64,000 nt of DNA from Aporrectodea caliginosa (taxonomy: Eukaryota; Annelida; Clitellata; Crassiclitellata; Lumbricidae). The position numbers were made by a program, and so were the translations under genes. The notes under the pieces were generated by a model that saw only the letters and a list, made by a program, of their open reading frames with translations, was not told the DNA's origin and made no database searches. Of the stretch, positions 55,682-64,000 are shown piece by piece; the first letter of the stretch is position 1; each line of letters begins with the position of its first letter. The DNA lies in the NCBI GenBank assembly GCA_020284085.1, contig JACEVL010000080.1, positions 938,001 to 1,002,000 on the forward strand. Reading direction: 5' to 3'.

Positions 55682-56400
55682 GTTCTAGGACGTTTCGTCA
55701 ACGGACGATTCGTCAACGGACTGTTCGTCCAAAGGAAATAATATACTTTCACCAGTGGAATCAAAATATATTATATAATTATATCCTAGCCGGCGGAGAT
55801 TAAGTCCTCGCTTGGGGGAGATTATGTAATCCATTTTCTTGCACATATCACGGGTTCTCAATTTCAACTGGAAGTTGGATTGATGAAAATAATTATTTGC
55901 TTAAATAAAATTGGGATTGGTGAAACTAATTCTTTGCTTAAATAGAAGTCGGATTGATGAAAGAAATTCTGTGCTTAAATAGAAGTTGGATTGATGAAAC
56001 TAATTCCTTGCTTAAATAGCAAGAATTATTTTCATCAATCCGACTTCTAGTTTTAGAGACAACTATTTTCATCAATCCAATTTTTATATGAACAAATTAT
56101 TTTCATCAATCCAACTTCTATTTAATGAAGCGTTATTATCATCAATCCAACTTCAATTGTATGTATTTTGCGCACGCTTAAAATAGCAATCCTTTTATTG
56201 GTCAACGAGAATTAATTATCGATTTCGTTTGACGAATAGTCCGTTGACGAACAGTCCGTTGACGAATCGTCCACTTCACGAACAGTCCGTTGACGAATAG
56301 TCCGTTGACGAACAGTCCTTGACGAACAGTCCGTTGACGAATCGTCCACTTGACGAACAGTCCGTTGACGAATCGTCCGTTGACGAAACGTCCGCATACC
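55682..56400. mobile_element. CGTCAACGGAC fold-back element, copy 2, perfect 9-bp TSD
   Basis: 719 bp, flanked by ATGGTTTGG at 55673-55681 and 56401-56409. Short left arm GGACGTTTCGTCAACGGACG and long right arm (about 56230-56400, some ten CGTTGACGAA..GTC units). The core of GATTGATG / CATCAATCC repeats changes orientation near 56020, so much of it can self-pair. Opposite orientation to 52565-53208. Frames across the right arm are repeat shadows. Confidence 0.9.
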
Positions 56401-56482
56401 ATGGTTTGGACATGTGGAGAGAATGCCAGTTATCGGACTAATCAGGCTAATTTATCGTTTTTGCTGTCTAAATAATTATTTA

Positions 56483-57493
56483 GGGTGACACAAAAGTTCG
56501 TTCACCGTTTTCAAAATGCGATGTCTCAGTAACGGCTGCATATTTCTTTATAATATCTTATCAATACATACATAAGTCACACGAAAGATACTGGTAAGAA
56601 TTTGAGTATGATCCGGTCCGTGGTTGCCATTATTTATAAGAAAATGTAAAGACCACCAGTTTTTGCGGAAAAAACTGCGTTCATCAAATTAACGCAGTAA
56701 AGGAAATGTGTAACCTCGTACACAATAAGACACTGTTGTTACCTAGGACATACAGACGTAGGTTATTAGCGTACAGTATCTCATTTCTGCTTAATGACAG
56801 CACTGACTCTATCCGGCATAGACTGGATCAACGTCTGAAGTGTTCTAACTGCTATCGATCTCCACGCAAATTCTTGCGACGCCAGTTTCTCCACTTCAGA
56901 TCGTTCACCATGTAGCGTCGAATGGTTTCTCCACTACCACGCTGATTATGAACTTTAAGTTGATTTTCAATGCGTCTCACACCATGTCCGCGCTTGTACT
57001 TCGTTGCACTAATGAGTCGCTTGGCTGCATTGGACAAAATCTTGGATCGTCCACTGCGTTTCCTGTCAATCAATGTGTCGTTGACTCTGCCGCGAACAAC
57101 CCATTTCGTTACCCAGCGCTTTGAACGCTGCAACTTCTTTCCTGTTACGGAATGTGAGTATCCTTCACTAGCTAATATTATTGCTTGAGCACGAAGCTTG
57201 ATATAATTAATTTTACCCATTTTAAAATAATAAACAACATAAATTATAGGCAACCTAATCACGCGGAAGAATATTGGCTTCAGACATACACAGCGCAGGC
57301 TATTATTGGCCCAGCGCCGGCTGCTTGACGTCATATCCAGGCACGAGCTAGCACGAGCTAAAAAATGCGTGATGTCATTTTACGATGTCTCATATGTGAG
57401 TCTTGTATACGCTGGCAAAATATTTCCGAAATCTGAATCATATTGACCCAGATATTTAAGTTTGAAAACGGTGAACGAACTTTCGTGTCACCC
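56483..57493 (-). mobile_element. Tc1/mariner-like element, internally deleted, TA target
   Basis: 1011 bp with 33-bp terminal inverted repeats starting GGGTGACACAAAAGTTCG (left) and, inverted, GGGTGACACGAAAGTTCG (right), which differ by one base as far as I can read. TA lies directly outside both ends. It encodes only the DNA-binding part of a transposase on the minus strand (see 56852-57220); full elements of this type are usually longer. Non-autonomous but possibly mobilisable. Confidence 0.9.
56852..57220 (-). pseudogene. Mariner-like transposase, N-terminal DNA-binding part only
   Basis: From MGKINYIKLRAQ the frame gives two helix-turn-helix-like segments: AIILASEGYSHSVTGKKLQR with SKRWVTKWV, and ISATKYKRGHGVRRIENQL with SGETIRRYMVNDL. 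They are joined by the linker DRKRSGRSKILS, a GRPR-like AT-hook position. Stop after RRKNLRGDR. The catalytic DDE/D domain is absent. An ATG 38 codons upstream is in frame but lies in less conserved sequence; the one at 57220 fits the family start. As it stands it could only bind TIRs. Confidence 0.85.
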
Positions 57494-57495
57494 TA

Positions 57496-58045
57496 TATAT
57501 ACATAGCATTTCAATACCTATGTTCGGAATTGCTCTGATTAGTTCGATAATTAATTTTTGCTGTACTCACCTTGGATCGGCGAAAATGCGTAGCCCGCGG
57601 CTGTGATTTTATTTTTACGCTTCAGAAGCGTTCTTCAAAAGCGTCTTCAATTTTCCTCGGTAAATCAACAGCAGCAGCATCTGTCGACGAAAACCCTACA
57701 CTCAACATAGGACTGCAATGTCACCAGATTTCTGAAGACTGCACAATTGCGCCCTTTCAAAATAGCGAACACCTGCGCGAATAGCAGCGTCAACGCATTT
57801 CTTAATTAATTATACAGGGCCTATACATTAAAGAATATACTTACTTACATAGCTGAGAACCAACGTTGCCGCTATTAAGCACGTTCAATATATACAGTGT
57901 GATTGGCAATAAAGCTACCCCTGAAACTGTAATATGTAACAACGAAATATTCGTAGGCCTAAATGTAGAGGGCTAAGCCTGTTGAACTACTGGGTGTGTT
58001 TTTCCGAGAAGATTTAAAACTCGATGACCAAGTGACGATCATTTT
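57496..58045. other. No gene recognised
   Basis: Mixed sequence with no domain in either strand. An acceptor-like or donor-like site alone is not enough to call an exon. Confidence 0.45.
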
Positions 58046-58049
58046 GAAT

Positions 58050-58660
58050 GCTTGCAGCCAACGCCTATGTCTGCCATAAGTCCTCCGATCTGAAGAAATC
58101 TTCCTCTTCTTCTTTCCCTTCCGTTAGGTGTGCGCCGACGATGAGGTTTGTATACAGATCTATACTGCATTTCTATCTGTCTCTGATTGTATCCAGGGCC
58201 GTTCTCATGTCTATGTCTTGTTCCTTAAAGATCTTGTCTTCCGGATTACCTCATTACGAATCCTATCTAGTGTGGTCCTTCCCATTATTCTTACTCAGCT
58301 CATTTCCGCCAAAGAATCTTCCCGTTGTCCTCCTTCCGTAGGCACCAACACTCAGATCTATACTGCCTTATCAGTAGCCTATATAGTATATATACTGGAG
58401 TGAAAAAGGCCCTATACAGTTCTAGGCTATATTTTCTCGTTTTCCCACATCCTGTTCAATCTGACAAATATCGCTGACGTCAGACTAATCTGCGTTTTAT
58501 GTTCTTTTACATTAGCCGTATTCCTTTATTAATCCTCCCATGCAGGTACACAAACTCGTTGACTTGCTCCAGTTCGTCGACATCTAGTCTCACCTTCAGT
58601 TCTTTATGTTGTTTTCCGGTTGTTATTGTCTTGTTTTCCCCCTATTTATTCTCAGTCAAA
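58050..58660 (-). mobile_element. RTE-like LINE, C-terminal fragment
   Basis: The minus strand reads KELKVRLDVDELEQVNEFVY and LHGRI, matching the LEQV..F.YLG..I motif that follows the palm in RTE-type endonuclease-reverse transcriptases. Further on, GRTTLDRIRNEVIRKTRSL matches the conserved C-terminal DRIRNE.IR segment. Frameshifts separate the pieces. Confidence 0.65.
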
Positions 58661-59716
58661 ACCTTCTACTATACTGCCATGTTCCTGTCTTTCCGTGCAT
58701 GTGAGCGCCCAACCCAGACCGATAAAGCACTAGTCGCTGTCTTATAGCCTGCATCGAAGTCTGCGAGATTTGAACCCTTGCCTCCGAAATATTCCACAAA
58801 GAAATGTCAGCTGCATGATCGACTCTTTCCGACCGAAATATTATCCAGTAATTCAGTGCAAATTCTTTATACAATTGCATCTGCGCTTGCTAATATTAGA
58901 TTTCGAATCGAAAATGTCTCAATATTGCGTTTTTTCCTCGTTCAAACTTTATTCAGTTTAACTTCAAAGCAACACGAACTCTTTGTCTAGTCCTTCTCCC
59001 GCAAATCTTCCTCTCTGCCCCCTGAAAGACACACCATCGACGTATATTAGGTGGACACAGCATAAGAGATTCAAGCTGAAGCCTGGCCATTTGCCATGCG
59101 TGACGTCACATGCACGCAAACGGCTAGCCGATAATAATCATACCATCGACGTTTATTGGATGCGTTATTTATATGAGGTCGATGATTGGATGGACACAGA
59201 ACCTATTATGATAATGAGCTCTGCCTGACGTCATGCATGGTAGAAAGTTAAGGTTTCACTTCACAATACAACCTTAGTTGTGCTATACTGTGTACAGTGT
59301 ACACCCATACACGTCGATAGAAGTTTATAACGTTTATTTTATGGTCGTGGACATAGAACGAGTATGCGCATATTACGAATATTAAGATTTTTAGAAATTT
59401 ACAAATACTGACGAATATTAAACTGGCCAAAGAATATTAATTTTTTTGTTTTTTAATTCTTCAAAATCCGGAAATAGTAGTAAACTATATTCATTGCCAC
59501 AAACTAGGTAGGCCTATCAGAGCTAGAACAAGAACAGTTACATGTTACAGTTACTCATCTTAATGATCTTATATCAGTTACTTCACTTAGTCTATTGTTT
59601 GAAGTCTCAATAGGCTACATGCGGTCCGATCATGCGGAATTCAAATTTTTGGCGCCCAAACGAACGACACCGGTACTAGGGTGGAGTGAAAAAGCAAAAA
59701 TTCTAGAACCTCAACG
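58661..59716. other. No gene recognised
   Basis: Several frames of 60-80 codons occur on both strands but none shows a family motif, and splice or phase signals do not link them to the Ig-like gene. Confidence 0.45.
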
Positions 59717-59718
59717 TA

Positions 59719-60066
59719 ATAGTGATAACTCGTTGCCTTTTGGTATAGTAAGTTATCATGTCAAATATTTCTTTAAAATTCGTTCTCTAAGATTTGCCCC
59801 AACGCGTTTTAAAATTTGACAATTTAATAAAAAATTACGAATATATAAAAATGTCAATAAATTTTTAAAATGTAATGCGCTGATTGTAATAGTGATAACT
59901 CGTTTCCATTTGATGTAGCCTAGTTAGTTATCAGGTTAAATATTTCTTTAAAATTCGTTCTCTAAGATTTGCCCCAACGCGTTTTAAAATTTAACAATTT
60001 AAAAAAATTGTAGAATTTATACAAATTTCAATAAATTTAAAAACATTTAATGCGCTAATTGTAATA
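59719..60066 (+). repeat. Tandem duplication, period about 170 bp
   Basis: AATAGTGATAACTCGTT occurs at 59719 and 59889. Both units share AAATATTTCTTTAAAATTCG and TTTGCCCCAACGCG, then a T/A-rich end with AATGCGCT(G/A)ATTG. Two units with moderate divergence. Confidence 0.85.
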
Positions 60067-60379
60067 GTGTTTAAGCATTTAATTATGACGTATTTAATGA
60101 CCATGCAAATTAAAATTAATAAAATGACTGTATGTCAGCAATATTAAATAAACAATAAGCCCTAAACATTATAAACAATCCCAACAGTTGTAGACTAGAT
60201 ATTATGTCACTAATTACTGAAAAGTGAGTCAATGCTCATTTATTTTATTCTGTTGATTGAACTCCAATTGAAATTCTGCTTTAGTATAAAAGGAAGGTAT
60301 TAGTTCCCGTGATTCCGATCTGGCAAGGATGAAACCATTTTTAGATGTTTGTCCAACAACAGCAGTAGATGCTTCATCT

Positions 60380-60904
60380 GATATCCTTTACGTTGTCTCT
60401 GTCCATTCAAGGATTCATCTAATTTAAGTCACTATTTAGTGTCATCAGTTGAGAAATAAACAGCAGAGTACAGGAAATAAATTTTTTAAAGTTATTTGAA
60501 TTTCTAAGTTATCCAAAAATACGAATTATTTTCTTTTCCGTTTTGTCCTCGTTTTTTTCCGTTTTTTATTATTTTGAATAAAACGACGTTTTTTTCCGTT
60601 TTTTATTTTGATTTTACCGTTTTTAACAACTATGTCCAAAACCTTCTGCCTGATCTGAAACTGAAAGAAAATAATAGTTGTAGATTAATGTTACCTGGTG
60701 TTTACTAATAAAGTTATGTTATTTGCTGATTAAAATTAAATTGTGTAAACAAGGTTTTTAATTTTAAATGCAGTTAAAGATGTAGCAAAGTACATTTATT
60801 TTCTTTTCCGTTTTGTCCCCGTTTATTTCCGTTTTTTTATTTTTTTGAATAAAACGACGTTTTTTTCGTTTTTTATTTTGCTTTCACCGTTTTTAACAAC
60901 TATG
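60380..60904. mobile_element. hAT-type MITE, rearranged copy of the 35079-35887 family
   Basis: 60380-60470 matches 35250-35340 (GATATCC.TTACGTT, TTCAAGGATTCATCTAATTT) and 60660-60790 matches 35650-35780 (GTTTACTAATAAAGTTATG, AAATTAAATTGTGTAAACAA). Two right ends are present (60590-60635 and 60860-60904), both finishing ACCGTTTTTAACAACTATG. A 5' truncation plus partial duplication is the simplest explanation. Confidence 0.75.
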
Positions 60905-61373
60905 AGTAAAATTGATTGTTTTTTACAAACAGTTTTCTTGTTATTTATTTTGGATGCAGGTTAATATGACGTTTATAGGGTCGCTTTTCCACTCACCATC
61001 TATATATAAACAAAATTACTGATGCAATCACATGTGTAATGCTTGGGCAAATTTATTACTAGACCCGCCTAGAATTTCGCCATTGGCAATGCGCCAAAAG
61101 ACACTTTCATGTACATGTACTATTAGTTTCGCGTCATTACTTGATGACGTGCAACTAATAGAAATCTACAAACTACAGGCCATTTACAACAGCAAACAAA
61201 TGCGCATACGGTAAGTAGTATGCTCATGGTTTCCACTAGAACAGTTTTCTTCTGTTATCTAAGACTGAGAATCGATCAGGGATAACTGATGACAACTATG
61301 ACCGATGTTCCACGTTATTAAATGTATGAATTCTGATAATATTGCAAATAATTTCCTGCAAACTTACTTTTAG

Positions 61374-61637
61374 GTACATTTCCTGACCACACATTTAATC
61401 TACTGTGCAATGGCGAGCTTTGCAAGGATTCCGTAAAAGTTGGACACGCATTATCCGTAACTTATATTGTCAGCAAACCTAAAACGTACTACTGCGAACT
61501 GTGGATAGATAATTCTGCGAAACCGGATTGTGGTTATACTTTGAGCGAGCGAGATGTCGGCCCAAAGTCGATAGTCATAAGAACCACCCATGATGAGGGG
61601 CCAGAAACTTGGAAACAAGACATCATGGTTTATGCAG
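61374..61637 (+). CDS. Ig-like gene exon C3: diverged C-type domain
   Basis: A 264-nt phase 1-1 exon (acceptor TACTTTTAG, donor GTAATC). HTFNLLCNGELCKDSVKVGH aligns with the C-x5-C leader of C1 (VTLLCNNMPCGETVVVND). Then comes LSVTYIVSKPKTYYCELWID, where the C1 strand-B Cys is replaced by Tyr and a Cys appears eight residues on. The closing part (SIVIRTTHDEGPETWKQDIM) lacks the usual strand-F Cys. It is shorter than C1 (88 against 128 residues). It is the last exon I can see, and its donor implies more exons beyond the window. Confidence 0.75.
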
Positions 61638-62075
61638 GTAATCATTGGCCATCTATAACTCAATGCATAGGCTAAATGCAGCGCGGTAGAAGTAATAAAA
61701 ATAACGTCAGTAAATAATAAATATTAAATAATAAATAATAAAATAATACTTTTTCCGACGCACTCCCTGACAAAAACGTTTTGCTACCATCGACGGAAAA
61801 TATGTAATATAATATATAAAATCATTCGTTTAATATAATATTCAAATTGGAGTATGCCTCACAGACGTAGAGCCAAAAACGTCAGCCAAGATGGCGAACG
61901 AAAACCAACTAGTCTCACAGAGACAACACGGCATCAGTCAAAAAACTCACCACAAGTCATCCACATGTGGAGAGACTGATACTAACAACAAAAACATCCT
62001 CGCAGCACCAATAGACAAAACCCAGTCTCAGTTTAACACAAACCTAACACCTTGGTGTAAAATGTAAATGTAATG
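61638..62075. other. Intron start, no repeat recognised
   Basis: AT-rich; short A/T runs of AATAAT near 61700-61745. No exon seen. Confidence 0.5.
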
Positions 62076-62079
62076 TAAT

Positions 62080-62940
62080 TAGTAATTTATATAGCGCCGC
62101 TCACAGCCGTGGCCATTCAGTAGCGCTCCCATTGTGAAAACCCCGAGAGAAGAAATAGGTTTTAAGGAGAGAGAGAGGTGAAGACAATGATCCTAAAAGG
62201 AAAGTCTCACGCAGAGTGAAGGGAAGGGCATTCCATAAAGAGAACCCAATGATGGCAAAGAACGAGTTTGAGCAATCGTTTTCCTTGCTCGAGGGACAAA
62301 AAAGTCTGACCGGTCCAGAGATCGGAGAGGCCGATGAGAAGATGCGGAAAGAGGAGGACGAATGAGATCCATGGGGTATTTTGGAGCAAGATCCAGTTTT
62401 GACTTGACGACCAAATAAGGTTTAAACTTAATGCGGTCGGAGAGAGGAAGCCAGTGCAGTTGGTTGACCATAAACGATGAAATATTGGAGTATTTAGGAA
62501 GGTGAGCAACTGAGCATTCAATCGAGCAGCAGTATTGAGAACATATTGAATAGAAGATAGACGGACCTTGGGCATACCAATGAGTAGGGAATTGCATTAA
62601 TCAATTCTGGAACAGACAAATGCATGAACAATAGATGCCATGGTAGAAAGGTAGAAAGGGAAACAGATCTGCGAATAGCCCTGAGACGCTGGAGGTGAAT
62701 GTAAGACTTGTAAGAGGATCGTGTAAAGTTGGTCACATGAGCAGAAAAAGCGAGAGAGCTGTTAAAGGTGACAACTAGGTCACGCACACAAGTAGAGAAA
62801 GTAAATTGAGAAAAGTTTTAAGAGAGAAGCGAAAAGTCAATTTTCATAAGTTTTTGGGGTGTGCCAAGCCAAATAAGTTGAGTTTTGGAAGAGTTTAGTG
62901 AAAGGCGATTGGAAGACATCCACAATGTAAATTGTACCAA
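62080..62940 (-). mobile_element. L2-type LINE 3' half, frameshifted
   Basis: Down the minus strand: MSSNRLSLNSSKTQLIWLG, VRDLVVTFNSSLAFSAHVTN, LQRLRAIRRSVSLS, NQLHWLPLSDRIKFKPYLV, LDLAPKYPMDLIRPPLSASS, LDRSDFFVPRARKTIAQTRS, then an AGCGGCGCTATATAAAT tail. It belongs to the same subfamily as 30498 and 38300. Several frameshifts. Confidence 0.85.
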
Positions 62941-63243
62941 TTTTCAGACCAATTGAAAAAGGTTAAGCCTTGCCCCGGCACAAAAATGTTAGAATATGTG
63001 AAACTATGGGAATTTGCTTAAAAATTGGCAATATCATGGAGGAATATCGTAATTAGTTTCATGATGATTAACTTCTTTTGTGAACTATTGTGTGCAGAGG
63101 TATAGTATTGGTACTTGTACTTGTACTCAAGTGCAACTTGAGTACAGTCAGTACTTGAACTTGTACTGGAGACCTAAGTACTTAGACACAAATGACATTT
63201 CTACAGGCACTCGCATACTTTACCAGTAAGCTTTGTCTTTCCT
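62941..63243. other. No gene; GTACTTG-rich patch at 63105-63180
   Basis: GTACTTGTACTTGTACT and CAGTACTTGAACTTGTACTG make a short imperfect repeat. Nothing coding. Confidence 0.5.
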
Positions 63244-64000
63244 TTAACCCATTAATGCCCAATTGTTCCCCCAATGGCCAATTTTTTTATACTTGGGAAT
63301 ATAAGAAATGATGCTAGGGCAAGGTCCCTGGAACTTGTATTTATGTGATTCCGCGATCAGCCGCTAGATGGCGTGCTGTTCCCATTTTGGAACATTGGGC
63401 ACATATGGAGTCTGTTCCCATTTGGGAACACCATGCAAATTTATTGAAGATAATCTGTTAAATTTGCAGTTTTCAGTTACTACACTAGTTTTACTTTATG
63501 CACAGCATATCGGCTGCTTTGCTAGAGCAATAAAACCACACATCATTGTTGAAGTAACTAGTTTTCAGAAGTTATAAAGCAGTGCCAACGATAGCATTGT
63601 CTAATTCTGCGATTGAACACATCATGCACATCAGCATATTCCAGGTAGATACCTGCAATACCTTCCAGGAGACTGACAATATTCTGTCTCAAATGCGATG
63701 ATATGATACTATGAAGTATATAGAACCATGCACTTTGCACAGTGCGGCCTTGTATTCTTCTTACACAATCGACATCTTGCTTGTCTTGCACTCGGAACCC
63801 AGTGATGGTCTACTCCATCGTAGCGAATGTCACTGACTGAGTGGCCATCTGATAGAGCTGTTGGAGGATTGTCCAACCGTTGTATAGTATTGTTCATAAT
63901 TTGCCGCCAGAACTCCAGTTGATGAGACAAGCCACAGACTTCCACGTGAATAGGCCAGGCAGCAACAACAGTCATGTTCAAACCGTTGATAAAGAGTGGC
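63244..64000 (-). mobile_element. piggyBac element, 3' end (continues beyond window)
   Basis: TTAA at 63244-63247 followed by CCCATTAATGCCCAATTG fits a piggyBac target site and terminal repeat. Subterminal GTTCCCATTTTGGAAC and GTTCCCATTTGGGAAC palindromes follow near 63378 and 63412. The transposase C-terminus is read on the minus strand at 63709-64000. The other end lies outside. Confidence 0.75.
63709..64000 (-). CDS. piggyBac transposase, C-terminal end (partial)
   Basis: Open from the window edge to a stop at 63709. It contains LEFWRQIMNN (family: LxFRxxL), then HHWVPSARQARCRLCKKNTR and PHCAKCMVLYTS, which is the cysteine-rich zinc-binding end of piggyBac transposases (C..C......C..C). 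The usual last cysteine (LC) is replaced (LYTS), and the protein seems to end early. The catalytic aspartates would be upstream, outside the window. It acts on DNA at TTAA sites; whether this copy is intact cannot be seen. Confidence 0.75.
   Translation of the reverse strand, partial: PLFINGLNMTVVAAWPIHVEVCGLSHQLEFWRQIMNNTIQRLDNPPTALSDGHSVSDIRYDGVDHHWVPSARQARCRLCKKNTRPHCAKCMVLYTS

Larger units (their letters stand above)
27521..61637 (+). other. Gene model: multi-exon Ig-like receptor, 3' end beyond window
   Basis: Ten exons can be chained by splice sites and reading frame: 27521-27584, 33850-33879, 34370-34762 (A1), 40867-41229 (B1), 41603-41986 (C1), 45066-45467 (A2), 46141-46506 (B2), 46998-47511 (C2, broken), 53573-53674 and 61374-61637 (C3). 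All internal exons are phase 1-1 and each intact length is a multiple of three, so any can be skipped without shifting frame. The product would be secreted or membrane-anchored, with a signal peptide followed by repeated cysteine-rich Ig-like domains and many N-glycosylation sequons. No transmembrane exon is visible, so it probably lies downstream. The exact family is not recognised; an immune or adhesion receptor is inference. Other exons may be missed. Confidence 0.75.

Noticed and set aside
56202..56402. Repetitive protein frames in the right arm of the fold-back element
   Set aside because: They translate the CGTTGACGAA tandem units in several frames and are shadows.

Overview
This is eukaryotic, animal DNA. 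The coding signal is spliced: short exons sit between AG acceptors and GT donors in a fairly AT-rich background crowded with CR1/L2/RTE-type LINE remnants, hAT, mariner-like and piggyBac remnants, and hairpin elements. The octamer TAGGCCTA occurs about 17 times where roughly one is expected. A marine invertebrate is my best guess, perhaps a deuterostome such as an echinoderm, but nothing here fixes the species.

The most interesting content is a plus-strand immunoglobulin-superfamily-like gene running from a signal-peptide exon at 27521 past 61637, with its 3' end outside the window. I recognise ten exons, and every internal one begins and ends in phase 1: signal peptide, a 30-nt linker, then domain types A1, B1, C1, a second set A2, B2, C2, a short acidic linker, and a third, diverged C domain (C3). 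A-B-C is therefore a duplicated cassette. C2 is broken by a LINE 3'-end insertion and a stop codon. Type A looks like a V-type Ig fold that has lost both canonical cysteines; type B keeps six cysteines in both copies; type C starts with a C-x5-C motif followed by an I/C2-set-like domain. The layout resembles exon-shuffled, possibly alternatively spliced, recognition receptors, but function is inference.

On the minus strand at 2615-3310 lie the last two exons of another membrane protein: one LDL-receptor class A module, then a transmembrane helix and a short tail with PPPY and PPTY motifs. They lie between two nearly identical 333-bp inverted arms and are flanked by a degenerate AAGTTTC-type satellite.

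Mobile DNA, region by region. 1-9250: LINE, inverted arms, a fold-back element and an hAT remnant. 9500-25700: LINE family A copies, an L2 element, GATTGATG-type repeats, an RTE remnant and a large inverted GCAACCAG minisatellite. 27740-33320: an L2 element split by a fold-back element, then a second fold-back. 34900-40000 (intron A1-B1): a minus-strand CR1 element split by an hAT MITE and by a 3.4-kb composite. 42800-44900: fold-back, hAT MITE and L2 end. 47576-49947: a transposon with terminal inverted repeats (TIRs) and a decayed transposase. 51000-57500: L2 pieces, two fold-backs and an internally deleted mariner-like element. 58000-64000: RTE, hAT MITE, L2 and piggyBac pieces.

Several fold-back elements have arms built from short tandem units, start with GGT (or close to it), end with ACC, and carry 9-bp target duplications. 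They look like a Mutator-like (MULE) non-autonomous group and are the second main finding.
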